Origin: Diaporthe sp. PMI_573
Lineage: Eukaryota; Ascomycota; Sordariomycetes; Diaporthales; Diaporthaceae
NCBI GenBank assembly: GCA_021399435.1
Contig: JAJTUP010000023.1
Location: 930,001 to 994,000 of the forward strand
Length of the DNA: 64,000 bases
Direction: 5' to 3'
A program made the translations under genes and the position numbers. Position 1 is the stretch's first letter. Each line of letters starts with the position of its first letter. The notes beneath the pieces are model-generated. The model worked only from the letters and a program-made list of their open reading frames with translations. It did not search any database and was not told where the DNA came from. Positions 45,001 to 57,319 of the stretch are shown here, one piece after another.

Positions 45001-45621
45001 AACGGCGGGGCGTCACGCGACCGCTTGCTCGCCGCATCGCAGCATTATAACCAACAGTAGCCGGCGTTCGTTTCAGGATTCTTGGCTTGGTCCAGTTCCA
45101 AGCAAGGAAGGGAGTGGTTGGGATGGGGAGGGAAGCAGGCTTGAGCCGTGGAGAAGGCGGAGAGCCTGGCTGGCGTATGCAGGCAGCTTTCTCACGATCC
45201 TCCTGTCCATCCTCCGTAGCACTAGTCTTCAACGTTGGGACTGAGACAATGCAGCCCCAGGCTGGTCGTCCAATTGTGTTTCTGAAGTGGTTTGGCAGCG
45301 GCGGAGGGCAGATGTCAAAGCGAGACAAATTTAGGCAAGATGGGATCTAGCTGAAGACCGCGTCGGGGCCAGAAAGCAGGGGTCTCCTCTGCTCAGGACC
45401 AGGCCTGGTGGGGTCCTATCTAGCCCCTGGGAGATCTGGGGGGACCAGGGGCACCAGGACGGCGGGCATCGTAGCTGTGGGGTAAAAGCCTTTGTCTAGA
45501 ACTTGATTCTTATCTCGACCGCAAGCCGCTGCCTTTTTTTTTTTTTTGCTTCTGTCGTCGTCGAGGCGTCGAGCTCTGTGGAATATTGGTCTCAAAACCT
45601 CAATTGGGAAGTCAGATCAGC
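42018..45621. other. 3.6-kb gene-poor region
   Basis: No supportable gene. Open frames near 42539-42787 (minus) and 43518-44645 (both strands) lack domain, intron and promoter support. A T14 run is at 45534-45547, shortly before the channel gene. The left end is the promoter of the Cys-rich membrane protein. Confidence 0.45.
42032..42039 (-). promoter_or_regulatory. TATA-like element close to the Cys-rich membrane protein start
   Basis: TATATAAA on the minus strand, only 15 nt before the ATG at 42017, closer than a normal TATA-to-ATG distance. Confidence 0.25.
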
Positions 45622-48511
45622 ATGCCTATACGCGTCAAGTCGCGTAAACCAGCCGGGGCTGACGAGCCCCCACGCTCGCCATCCCCTTATGGCCAGCGGT
45701 TTGACGCCTGCAAGTTGCCTGATATCGGTGACGATGATTCTTTCAGGGAGATGATCAAGAAGCTGTCAATGTACGTGAGGGATTGGCTGATGGTGGATAT
45801 ACATACATATAAGTCCTGAACTGCTCCATCCGACAACGACTAACAACCTCTCCTGGCAGCTACTTTAATGCGGTAGTTGTGCTCCCGGTCACCTTCGAAC
45901 AATTGCGGACAACCAGTGCAGGCCAGGGTCTGCGGACCTTGGTTGAGCATCTCAGCATGGAATGCTCACACCCTGCCATCGTCAACGCTCTCTTGTAAGT
46001 CAATTGATAATTGATCGGATGGGTCTTCCTGCAAGGCGTGGACCACAGCATGCAGAGCCTGTGGGGCGACTCGTGCGTACAGATCCGCACGGCTCCACAC
46101 ATGGACCCTACACTGCACATACATCTTTACAAGACGAGCCAAGATCCACTCACCACTCACAACATCTCACTGACACGCACATCTCAGGGCTTTGAAATGG
46201 CATTACGGGGCGGCAACAGAGGACAAAGGTGTCAACGAGGCCCGCGCCAATGCTGCTGAAATCGTAGCATGTGAGTTGCCTACCCCACTCTCATATCAAT
46301 CTACTCGACGGTTTTCCCATTCCGAGCACCTGCTGACCTTCAATTCGCCCAGGGCGCTTCTTGACCCACCTCTCCGAGAGGGAGGTGATGAAGTGCTGCC
46401 TCTACGAGATCCCGGACCCGGACGACGAGATGGAGGACCCGGGCCTCCGCGACGAGGAGAACGGGCGCCACTCGCACGAGGTCGACGAGAACACCGCACT
46501 CCTCGCCCAGAGCCTGTCCGGGACGGTGAGCTCGGCCAAGCAGACGCTCACCAACAACGGCAGCAAGAAGCGGTACCAGCTGCTGCAGTCCATATCGCGG
46601 CTGACCATGTCCTCGGACGATGACGAGGTCGAGGAGGAGGACCCCACCAAGCCCTTCGTCACGCTCAATGCCCTCGAGATTGCCGCCGTTGCGGATGCCA
46701 AGCGGTTTCTCAGTCAACATGTCGTCCAGAAGATTGTTACTGGTATTTGGAACGGCGACATAATTTTCTGGGATTGTGAGTACCCGCCCCCTAACATCTT
46801 CTTCGTTATTTTCTAGCTCTAGTCATGGATCTGCGTGACAGCTTGACAACTGATTAACATCACAACCTTCAGGCTTGGCCGTCGACTCGGAAAAACGGCC
46901 CCGGTTCTACAACAAGGCAACAGCCGACCCCTTCTCTCGCCTTCGAGTTCCCAAATACCTCAAGTCGTTTGAGGTCGTTTTCTTCATGATCTTCCTATTC
47001 CTGTACTACTCCGTCCTGGTTGAGAGGAACCCAGAGAAGATCAGCGTCAACGAAATACTCCTCTATATTTGGTTCTTGGCTTTTGCTTACGATGAGCTGA
47101 GCGAGTACGTCGACGCCGGGTCGATCTTCTACGCCACCGATGTGAGTTTGCATGGACCAAATACATGTTTTAGGATGAGTCGCTTACACTCTGTCAGATA
47201 TGGAACCTATTTGATATCACGATGATCTGCATTGGCTTCATCTTCTCCGTGTTGCGTAAGTTCAAGGTCCCTTGTCAACCGACTCCATGCTAATATTGTG
47301 CAAGGAATTGTCGGTCTCTCAAAGCACGACGAGGATCTGATCGGGTTGTCCTTTGACGTCCTGGCCCTACTGGCCCTGTTTATGGTGCCACGGGTCTGCT
47401 CGGTGCTGTCTCTTTCTCCGTACTGGGGCACCCTTATCCCCTGTCTGAAGGAGATGGGCAAGGACTTCGTCAAGTTCATGGTCCTTGTTTTTATAGTGTA
47501 TCTGGGGTTCTTGACAACTTTCACCCTCGTTGCGCGAGATACTTTCGTGAGTATTCCCCAGATCCAAGCACACTTTCTTAACAAACTCGGGGGGACGCTG
47601 ACCAACATTTCGCTCCAGACACTGCCAGCCATGACCATGAACTTGGCTAAGATCTTTTGTAAGTATATCTTAAGCGCCTCGCCGACAAGCCGTGCTTCAC
47701 ATGCATTATTCCGAGCAGATGCTGACCGCCCTCTCAATCAGACGGCTCGAGCTACATCGGGTTCGACATCATGAACCAGATCGACCCATTCTTCGGCCCG
47801 CCCCTGATGTTCATCTTCGTCACCCTCTCCTCGATCCTCCTGATGGGCTCCCTGACGGGTATGCTCTCCAACTCCTTCTCCCGCGTCATGAGCCACGCCC
47901 GCGAGGAGTACCTCTACGTCTACTCGGTCTACGTCCTCGAGGCCTCGACCTCCAACCGCCTCACCCACTTCTACCCGCCCTTCAACCTCCTCGCCCTGGC
48001 CATCTTCCGGCCCCTCCGCCTCGTCCTCCCCTCGGACAACAAGTTCCGCGCCGCACGCATCCTCCTCCTCAAGGTGACCCACCTCCCCATCGTGGGCGTC
48101 ATCCTGCTCTACGAGCTCATCAAGGGCAAGGTGAGCAACGACGAGTTCAACGGCTTCAAGGGCCCCCGGCTCCAGGGCGGGCCCGGGCTCGGCAGCGGCG
48201 GGTCCGCAGCCCAGCGCAGGGCGTCCCGCGCAAAGGTGCGCCCGGCCTCGTCGTCTTCTGCGTACGCGCACCAGCAGCAGCACCAGCAGCAGCGCCGCCC
48301 GGGCGAGTTGCTCCGGCCGTTCTCGGCACCGGCCATTGGCGTCCCGGCGCCGGACCCTGACATTGCTAATGATGACATGGATGCCCCGACCGACATGGAC
48401 GTCAAGATCGCCGAGCTGAGCTCCAAGATCGACAGGCTGACCGATATCATCCTTTCCATGCAGCGGGAGAGGAGCAGGGATGCTAGCCAGCATACTGAGC
48501 CTGCGGCTTGA
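45622..48511 (+). CDS. YVC1: TRPY-family vacuolar cation channel, Yvc1-like
   Basis: Nine exons (45622-45770, 45860-45994, 46188-46270, 46353-46775, 46873-47141, 47198-47255, 47305-47546, 47619-47658, 47742-48511) give 722 residues. The cytoplasmic N-terminal domain includes VVVLPVTFEQLR and WRFLTHLSEREVMKCC. Membrane helices include VVFFMIFLFLYYSVLV, DITMICIGFIFSVL, VLALLALFMVPRV, KFMVLVFIVYLGFL and PPLMFIFVTLSSILLMGSLT. The pore region reads LPAMTMNLAKIFYGSSYIG (about residues 453-472), with the pore split by intron 8. The C-terminal tail has a Gln/Ala-rich stretch and a coiled coil (VKIAELSSKIDRLTDIILS). Yeast Yvc1 is a stretch- and calcium-activated vacuolar channel releasing calcium to the cytosol. 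The 5' exon count is high for this genome. Confidence 0.93.
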
Positions 48512-49137
48512 TCTAGTCCGGAGGGGGTGGGGTATTGTGGGCTCTTGGCAGTCTTGACGTACCCTGTTGTATTTCATTCTGGCTTTTTTTTTTTTTTTTT
48601 GAAAATTATTCGGACAGTATAGCACGATGAATGTGGTACGTGTGTGATTTCATGAGTGATGGTCAGGCATTTATTTACTTGTTGATTTCTGGTAATCTGC
48701 ATTTGGCATGGCTGAGATTGGTATCGCATCATGCATTTGGTAGTTAGCAACATCATATGAGTTCTCGATTTTCCTATGACTTTTCTCCTTTCCTCTCACA
48801 GCACGGGAGGCTATTCCGTAGAGCTTACCTTGCCCTTTGCAGTAGCCACTATCCCTCACGCGCGACTCCCTCCTCACCGAAAAGGGAAAAAACCCTATTT
48901 TCTATCGGCATCGATGCACATGCTATCCGTCCTTTGCTAAATGACCGAGACCGTTCTGAGGCCAGCGGGGGTGTATGGCTCATGCCAAACGGATAGACAT
49001 ATGGCAGAAGGAAGGACAATGAACAGAGGCATCTGGCATAAAGTCCAGCAAGGGCCGCCAATGCAGTTTGCTCTGTCCCCTTGAAATGGTCATGGTGGGT
49101 ATCGAGCTTGGTCATCTCAAGCTTCCCACTTCTTCCT
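48512..49137. other. Channel gene 3' flank
   Basis: 3' flank with a T17 run at 48584-48600. No gene was recognised. Confidence 0.45.
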
Positions 49138-49475
49138 GACGAGCTTTGCTCGGGTGTTCGCTACGAAGCATCTATCCCCCAGCCTCACATAGAATAAACC
49201 TCCTATAGAACAGGCTCCCTTAGAACAACATTACTATTAGAGATTGTCCTGAGAGAGGCTATTCTCTACAGAAGGTTGTCCTATAGGAATATCTCCTGTA
49301 GGACAACCTCCTATACAATAGCCTCTCTTAAGAAAACCCCCTACAGGAAAACCTTCTATGGAATAATTTCCTATACGATAGAGACGATCAGAAGATAACT
49401 AAGCCACACAGGCTCTACAATGTCTGTTGCGTATTTCTTGAATGTAGCTGTATTACTGTAATAACGTATGTGATG
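49138..49475 (+). repeat. Dispersed hairpin-ended repeat, copy B, with internal ~15-nt array
   Basis: The left end starts GACGAGCTTTGCTCGGGTGT then TCGCTACGAAGCATCTAT. CGAGC-TTT-GCTCG forms a perfect short stem-loop. From about 49190 to 49380 follow roughly a dozen degenerate units of about 15 nt, of the type ACAACCTCCTATAGA (for example cctcctatagaa, ttgtcctatagg, atctcctgtagg, acaacctcctatac, aaaccttctatgg). The right end TACTGTAATA then GTATGTGATG (49454-49475) matches copy A. Confidence 0.6.
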
Positions 49476-50229
49476 CCTGGTTATGGGTACGCTCTTAAGC
49501 GGCGTATAGCTGGTGTCAAGTGGAGGGCAACGTCACCTCTACCTACCCCGATGCAACGCGAGTTGAGTGGGTATCATCTGTATTTCTGCATCGCTATAGA
49601 TAAACCATAAGAGAGACTATCCTTGCACTTCCATACCCTCACGCTTCCGACGGACCGTGTACCGCTACCAATTCCCATAGTCCACCTCCCGTCCCTTTCA
49701 TTTATACATCAACCCTTCACGGCCGCATACAATCCGTCGCGGAAACTGGTATCATCAGAGCGCATTCCACCATAATCAGGGCCTATCCCCTTTCTTGCCA
49801 ACCAAGGGGTAAACGACAAGCATGACATCTGTCCGTTGTCGGCTGTCCCATGCGGGTGTATAGAAACGACGATGAAGACATGATATACTGAAATCTTGAA
49901 AAGAACAAAACTAAATGATAGGGTCCCTTCGGAAAAACGCCGAGAAAATTCGAACAACAGCAGAGCAGCGAGGTCAACTCGGACCTTTCGAGTCTGGATC
50001 ACGGGCCTCGCCCTGTCTCCCGAGATTGCACGACTCCCGAGAGCGCACATTCTCGCTGACAGGCTAGGCCGAGACCAAGGTGAGAGTCGAGTAGCTGTAA
50101 AAGACCAAAAACGTGAAGAACCGAGAAGAATCGGGCCGACCAAAATGCAACAACATTCCGGGTATTTTTTTACGCCAGGGTATATCCAGCCGGGTATTTT
50201 GACGCAAGAGTTTCTAAAAACGAAAACAT
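49476..50229. other. Intergenic region before the KH gene 3' end
   Basis: Holds the 3' flank of the minus-strand KH gene. No gene was recognised. Confidence 0.4.
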
Positions 50230-53200
50230 CTAATGGTATGGCCCACCAATAGGACCGGGGTATCCAGAATTCGTAGAATGAGCAGTGGAAGGACGGCCGC
50301 TGTCGGCGGACTGTCGGGTATTGTGGCGGGGAGTGACATCGCCGGGCTGGGCGATGCCGTTGGGCATCGGCTTGTGTTCGGCGCCGTTGCCGAAGGGACG
50401 GTTTGGCCAGGGGCTATCGTCGTCAGGTAAATTTACACCGCTGTCGTTCCAGGGGTTACGTTCAGCATTAAAGCTGCGAGTTGACTCTATGGAGATGAGA
50501 GATGATTTGGACACGTTGCTCGAGCCCTTGAAGAAGTTGCTGGCAGAGTGAGAGCTGTTCTTGCGACGGTCCAGGAAGGATGAGATGGATGACATGCTCC
50601 CAGGCTTTCGAAGCTTGTCAAAGATCGTGCTGCGCTCCCGGGCCACTTCGTCGCCGAAGGCAGTCTTCGTGGGCGAGTCGGTAGCAACTGTTGTCGGCGC
50701 GTGTTGCAGGAGCTTGGAGTCGAAGTACTGGAGAGATTCCTCAAAAGTATCCGACTTGGGCCTCGGCATGGATCCCTTGATGATCGTCTCTTCGACACCC
50801 GCAGTGGCGAAGCATCCGTGAAGAAGCTCCATGGCATCACGTAGGCCGCCAGCGTTGTTTCGAGTAAAAGTCCACAGGAGGGTGACTGTCGGTTTGCCAT
50901 CTTCGGTGAGCTCCGTTGCGTTCTGATGGACAGTCAGGTCAACCTCGTGTTGTGCCTTGAGCTTCTGCACAACTTCGTTGACGAATTCAGGAGACTCCAG
51001 GTACTTGATCAAAGCTGGCATACGGGCCAGAACAAGCTCGTGGTTGTCGGGGACCATGCCCTGCAGACAGTTAGTCAATATGTAGGTGAGACGAAGGCTC
51101 GCTATTAAAAACATACCAAAAACTCATCCACACAGAGAGGCACCTGCCACTGAGGACCAGTGAAGGTGACCTCGTCGCTGGCCTGCTCTGTGCTTGGGAA
51201 GATGATCTTGCAATTCCACTTCTTTTCCATGATTGCAATGTCCGAGAGGCGAGCTAGCAGCTGACGGTGGTACAAACGATCGACAGGGACCACCTGAGAA
51301 GTGAACTCCGAGTCGACACGGTCGACCATCTCCAGGATCTCGGACTTGACGAGCTCGAGGTTCTGGGCATTCCGCGCAGGGGTGCGGCAGATGACATTGT
51401 CCAGCGTGTTGTCATCATCTTCTCGAATCATGCCATCTACGAATGTCAGCCTCTTGACAACTTGATCCTAGGTAGAATATTATATAATGAACTTACTGCG
51501 CTCTTGAGCGTTGGAGAACTTGACAAAGACGGAGTGCTTCTTCATGATGCGCTGGATGTGTTGACCGCCGATGCCGATGATCCGCTTGTGATACTGGTCA
51601 GGCACGTGGAATGAGATGGACGCTGGCATCTCCTGTTCCACCAGGCCCAGGCCCTGCTTCATCGAGTCGTAGGAAGAAGCGTTAACGTCAATGTTGAAGT
51701 TGTACTCGCCGAAGTTCTCGAACATGATTTGGACATTGCCTATATTTTGGTTAGCCAAAGCTCCAACGCTCGTCGTGCATGGGGCTCGAAGTCGTACTCT
51801 GTCCCATGATCTTGTTGATCTTGCCGTTCTTCTTGCCACTGACGAACTCCTTGTGCTCATTCGCCAGCTCAATCTTGACCCTGATGGTGTACTGCGTCTG
51901 TGTCACAAATTTGATCTGAGAGATCACGTGTAGCGCAGCCTTGACCGCGTCGTCGGAGCCATCGATGGTGAAGGACAGGCGCTGGAATGAAATTTCGGCA
52001 TCAGAGTTGGCACAAATGTCCCCAAGCATGAGCCTGATGTCGTTGTCCTCGGGCAAACGCCGCCCATCAGGCTGGGCCGCCCAGAATCCGCTGTAGAATT
52101 GGCCAGCCTAAAATTGCGTCAGCATAATTCAGACGGCATAGTCCAGCACAAGACTTACAAGAGACATAAGCTCCCGCACGGTTCGCTCGATGTGCAGATT
52201 CTCAGTTGCCTGGATTCGAACCGGAGTCGACCGTGAACCCAGGGGAGGAAACTGGATGTAGCTTCCATTGGCTTCAACAATCTTTCGCACCTTGTCCAGT
52301 CGAGTCAAGAGGATCGTATCGACCTTCTCCGGTGGCATAGGAACATCCTTGACGAAAAGCCTACATCGATTCAGCAGGTCACCCAGCTTGAGCTTGGCAA
52401 GCTCAATCTGTCGAGGCTTGTCTCCGGTGATGATGATCTCGTTGGCATCCCGGGGCGATGCGTTTTTGGGACAGTATCGGAAGTATCTCGAGTACGGCGC
52501 AGGGAAATAGATGGCAGTTCCGGTAGCAGATTCGATAAGCTTGATGTTCTTCCTGTTACGACCGCAAATTGCCTGTTGTAGGGTAAAGTCCATGTGGATC
52601 ATGTCAACGATGCGACCCAGCTGCCCGAAAAGTTAGCCTAGAATGCTCTCGACGCGGGCGTTTGTAGTGAGCCATACCCACTGGTCAATCGAGACCAGAA
52701 TGCGCGTCTTTGCGTGTTCCGAAGACAGAATGTCGCCGTAGATAGCCACCCGCCAACGCTGATCCCTTCGCACTTCAACGTCACCATTTACGCCATCCAC
52801 GAGAGGCGTAAGCTTGGGTCCCAGGAGGAAGATGTCGACACCGCAGAAGGCGGATATCTTGTCGATAGTCTCGGTCACAACGTGCTTCAGAGAGCCGACG
52901 TTAATGTCGGCCACCATATCGCCGTCAATGTCCACCGTAGTGCAACGCTGTTATGGTCAGTCGAAGGGTGTCTCGATAAGACAGCAGGAAAGCAATGCAG
53001 CGTGCTGGGCGTGTACACACCAGAGACAGAGGGGTCTCGTTCAGGATCTTCTCGCGGGTCTGCCAGACCATCTCGTGCGAGCCAGAGAGGCAGACGGTGG
53101 TGACCTGGCCCTTGACGTGCTTCGGGATGGTCGAGACGACATGGGCCTCGATGGGGAGCGGGCTGGTGGTGATGTCCTTGCACATCTTCCTCAGCTTGGC

Positions 53201-53542
53201 GAGGTTGTCTGTGTGGACGGGGAGCTCGTAGACAGGGACATCGTCGGGTGCTTCGGCAGGGTGTGTCCAGCGCAGGACGGCGTCGGTGGTGGCATGCAAG
53301 ATGTCCTCGGTGTCGGGTCCGGCCAGCTCGGAGGCGAAGGGGACGTTGAAGGCATGGTGTATGATGGAGTCGCCGATCTGGGGTGGAGTTATGGGGGAGG
53401 CACCCTGAGGCGCCATCTTGTGGTGAGGATGGAGACCCTGCATGGACATGCCGCCCATGTTGGGCCTTGAAGACATGCCAAAGGCGGGACTCATCCGCTC
53501 TGACCAGTTTCTCATGTTTGCTATCTTGTTCATGGCGTTCAT
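50230..53542 (-). CDS. Multi-KH-domain RNA-binding protein (Khd4/vigilin-like)
   Basis: Seven exons (53021-53542, 52678-52947, 52159-52620, 51798-52107, 51497-51739, 51117-51436, 50230-51060) total 2958 nt, 985 residues. Recognisable KH folds with GxxG-type loops include GRNRKNIKLIESATGTAIYF (about 284), GKKNGKINKIMGQ (about 507), and IIGIGGQHIQRIMKKHS with SVFVKFS (about 573); more degenerate KH-like repeats lie between them (for example VRKIVEANGSYIQFPP). The C-terminus is Ser-rich and disordered (NSSHSASNFFKGSS, then Pro/Gly-rich). Array and length resemble fungal Khd4-type post-transcriptional regulators in the cytoplasm. Intron 3' ends have clear branch sites (GGCTAACC in intron 4). The start at 53542 is the first ATG in the frame; a tiny uORF overlaps it. 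Confidence 0.85.
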
Positions 53543-53556
53543 GATGATGTCCACAT
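53539..53556 (-). promoter_or_regulatory. Five-codon uORF overlapping the KH gene start codon
   Basis: ATG at 53554-53556 (minus) reads Met-Trp-Thr-Ser-Ser-stop. Its TGA overlaps the main ATG at 53542 as ATGA. No other ATG in the main frame lies upstream back to 53977. Confidence 0.5.
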
Positions 53557-53637
53557 GGGTAATGGTGAGGCCACACGGCAGCCCGGGTCGAGACTCAGGG
53601 TCGGGGTTCGAGATCCTGGTCGGGGGTCGGGGGCGTC

Positions 53638-53680
53638 GAGGACGAGGACAAGGACGAGGACGAGGACGAGGACAAGGACG
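53638..53680. repeat. GAGGAC hexanucleotide repeat
   Basis: About seven units of GAGGAC/AAGGAC. On the transcribed (minus) strand the repeat reads GTCCTC within the presumed KH 5' leader. Confidence 0.85.
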
Positions 53681-54262
53681 GGGGTTGAGGTTGAGGATGG
53701 GAACGGCGGGCGTGGCGGTGGCAGAGGCAGAGGTAGAGGCTGCTGAGGTGAGGGCAGAGATGGTGAGAAAGGATGGGGGGAGGGGGAGTAGTTCCGGCAG
53801 TGACGGGCTGGAACTGGGCTGGGCTGAGCCGGACGGAATGACGGAGTCGGGAATGGCGTTAAAAGGGTGGGAGGGGGCGGATGGGATGGGATGGGACGAT
53901 GAAGCCGCCTTCGTCGCGCCCACAGGACCAGAATTGAGGGGAGGGAAAAGGGGTCTAGGGAAAGAGAAGCACCACAAAACAATTGTGTGCTCTATCTATT
54001 CCACTTTCCACCCGGTCGAGAGTCAAGAGGTGGGAAGAGAGGGGGAGAGGGAGATAGGAGAGACACTGCTCGAGGAGGAATCAGGAATCCTGGAGGGAGG
54101 CAGGCACACAGTAAGCAAAGCTACCTAGCTAGCAGCAGCAACGGGTCGGGTGTGAGTGCAGCCAGCACGTTCGAGACAATAACACGACACGACACGACTA
54201 GGCACGAGGCAGCGCAGGGCCGGGCAGGGCGAAGCACAACACCTTTTTGGCGGGAGGGGGAA

Positions 54263-54311
54263 CAGGGAGCACAGGGAGCACAGGGCGCACACAGGGCACA
54301 CACAGGGCACA
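54263..54311. repeat. Minisatellite, ACAGGG unit of 9-11 nt
   Basis: About five units: ACAGGGAGC, ACAGGGAGC, ACAGGGCGCAC, ACAGGGCACAC, ACAGGGCAC. Confidence 0.85.
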
Positions 54312-57300
54312 GAAACACACGCTTTTGGAGCATGCGAGATGTACTGTAGCAACCGCAGCAGCAAGGTTACGGTGAGAGTGACAGCAGTTAGTTGGCAGTG
54401 GTGGTGGCCCTGGGCGTGTAGACCTGGATTCCGGATGGTACCACTCTCACTGGGCAGTGGCTGAAGCTGGCGGCAGAGGGGCAGGCCTGCAGGTAGCATC
54501 GGACCACTGTTGCCAGGTAGCGCGGGCCTTGCTCAGCGCCAACCAGAGGCCAGTCCGCGCGGGCCAGCATGCTATCTAGGTACCTGTCTGGTGGGGAAGT
54601 ACAGCACAGCGCAGGTCTTGTGTTGGAAAGCGTAAAAAGAACTTGCATGTACCCCTTCCCTTCCACCATCCACCCACACACACCCCAGTCCCCCCAGCTG
54701 GCAGTGACTGATGTGCCAAGGTGGGCCCTTTGTTGGGCTGGCACTTCGAACGAGCCAGTCGGGATGGGAGCCAGTCTGCCCGCAGTCAAGGTCAGTCCGG
54801 TTCTCCAGCACGGTCGAGTCGAGTTCGAGCTGGCTATGGAAACCTGAACCTTGGCCGGACTGGCCCGGCCAGCCCAGGCCAGGTCAGGTCCGCTGTCTTC
54901 GTCCTCGTCTAACCTGATGCAGAGGCTTGCCATCGATAGATTGATCGTCGGTATTCATGGACTGACAGGACTCATTGAGGGACCAACCTCAAACCGCGAC
55001 AAACAGCAAACCCACAGCTCGCCAGTTCGCGGGGCTGGCCGCTGCATCAGAGGTGCACAGTATGGGGCCGGGGTCCATCTTGGAAATCGAAACGTTGGCA
55101 GACCCAGCGGGACGCCAATCCTGTCTGGAGACGGTAGCCAGGCGCAGGGCTTGGAAACGAAATGACGATTGCATGGGTCTACTCCATGCCCATTCCATCA
55201 CTGCCTGCAAGGCCAGCAAGCGAGGGCACGGCCACAAAGCAACACGCGTGGCCTCCCGCCCACTCCCACGCCCTCCACCCCCGGCACTGGGAACCAGCTC
55301 CGATCCATCCTGGACAAGCGCAGACAGGATGACTGCCTGAGAGGACAGGACAGGGCAGGGCAGGACAAGAACGACAACATCCGTGGATCGATTATCTGAT
55401 GATTCTCTACGGCAATCTCAAGTCCAAATGCTCCGCGTCCAGGGGGGGGGCTAGCATGTTGAAAAAGTGACAACTGACTATTCGGCACCGAGTGAGACAG
55501 TGCGACCGGACGCATCTCGTTCTCCCAATCTGGTTACACGCGCATTTGGACGCACGGTTCCTCACACAGGCCAGAACTCCACAGAGCCATGACTTCATCC
55601 CAACATCTTCGTGCAAAGACCGCGACACCAGATGCCAGACGCCAGGATCTCGGCTCTCCGAAAAGCGACGAGCTATTCCAAGATCGCCTGCGTTTTCGTG
55701 CTAGCCGCTGTCAAAGGCCGGCCATCTGTATCTTCTTCCCCTCTTCGTGGCTGCTGGTCCCAGATTGCAATGGACTTGGGCTGGGCTGGACTGGATTTGC
55801 ATTGCTGTCTCAGACAGTCCTTGTCCGACTCGAGAAGCCCCCTTCCGCTGCCAGAGTGCCAGAGTGCATCCTCCGCAGGTCACGATCGGCTTGGACAGGT
55901 TTCACGTGAGCACAAGCTCAGCCTTCTCGAATCAGCCGTCGTTGGACAGCCTAGCTCGTCAAGGAAAAGCACCCCCACCCCACCCACACAACAAACAACC
56001 ACGCACTCTAACGCACGCGCCCGCATGCTCCCACAGACTAGCAGAGGAGCTCGCTCACTCGACCGGATGCGCTCGCTGTGACCCGTGAACCCGTTCGCCC
56101 GTCCGGCGGCGGCGTCGCAGGATGGAATCTTCTGCCGACAGGATCTTTCTCTCTCCCGCCTCTTCTTCATTGGGCTCCCAGGCGCTGGCTTACTCGCTGA
56201 TTCCTTCCCACCCCTTGCGCCGTAGGAAGGCGGTCACTTCCCTCGTGAAGAAATCTACATGCATGGTCAGCGCTATAAACCCGGGATGCCGCGAACTGTC
56301 GGGCAGTTTTTTTCTTCAGCAACGACAAGCGAGGTTGGCTCCATCTGTTCAAGAAACCCCCGGGCTTCTCTTGGCTCGGGGTTGATCGCCTGCCCACTTT
56401 TAGCCCAAGTGTCACCGTGATGCGTTACCGTAGTGGGGGGAGGCCCAACCCGTTTCCTGCCACCCGGCCATGACGGGGAACGCAACAAAGAGAGGCTGTG
56501 CCCCATTTCTCGATGGGTACGCCTGGCTCTTCCTCTTTCTCCCTGCGTACCAGAGAAAGCCTCCCGCACCCGCACTATCCCTGGTTCGAACTAGGGGCAA
56601 TGCTCTCAGCTCCTGTGCAACAACGGCTATCTGCTACTGTAAATCTGATCTACTATCGCTATTCTGTGTAACGCCCGCCCACACTACTCACCGCCCCGAC
56701 TGGGGACCAATTTATTAGAGTTCCGAGCTGGTTTCGGCTGGCTACCGGTAGTCGTGGCAAGAGTGACACCTGCGCGCCTCTGGGAATTAAACTCCGATCC
56801 CCGAGTAACTAGTTGTGGGACCCTTGGATCCTCGGGGGACATGAAAAAAACAAGAGAAATTATTCACTGGCCACTGGAACGGAGGATATTGCGAGGAAAG
56901 TGTTTGTGCGCCCTGGCCGACTCGGACACTAACAAATGCCTGATTCAAGGCCGAGTGTCCCATCGTCAGATCTGAGCTGGCGGGGCCCGGATAGTACGAA
57001 CACTTGCATGTGAGTGCGTCCGTCCGTTTGCAGGAGCCAGGGCTAAGCGCACTGAAGAATATGCTGAAGAAGCAATAGGTCTTCGCGCGCTTTTCTGACC
57101 ATGCACATCACTGCTCATGGCCCTTTCCTGTATCTCTACTAGTTAACCATCTCGCGAGAGCCAAACACAAGGCCACAATACTGTGTCTAGGCAAATCGCC
57201 GCTAGTCATCACAATTGTGCCCCGAAAGTTGACAAAAGTTGCTTAGGGACTTGGTGCATGTTGACTTGATCTTTTCACTTTGCTATCAAGAAACAGTCCT

Positions 57301-57319
57301 GCCTGGTCCACAGGTCGCC

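Larger units (their letters stand above)
53543..57319. other. 3.8-kb gene-poor region upstream of the KH gene
   Basis: No supportable gene. The first 430 nt are C-rich on the minus strand and form an ATG-free open leader. It carries a GAGGAC hexamer repeat (53638-53680) and an ACAGGGCAC-type array (54263-54311). Open frames near 54388-54933, 55611-56081 and elsewhere have no domain. The right end is the 3' flank of the disordered-protein gene. Confidence 0.5.

Noticed and set aside
54388..54933. Minus-strand frame of 181 codons
   Set aside because: Low-complexity composition with no recognisable motif and no intron or start-context support.
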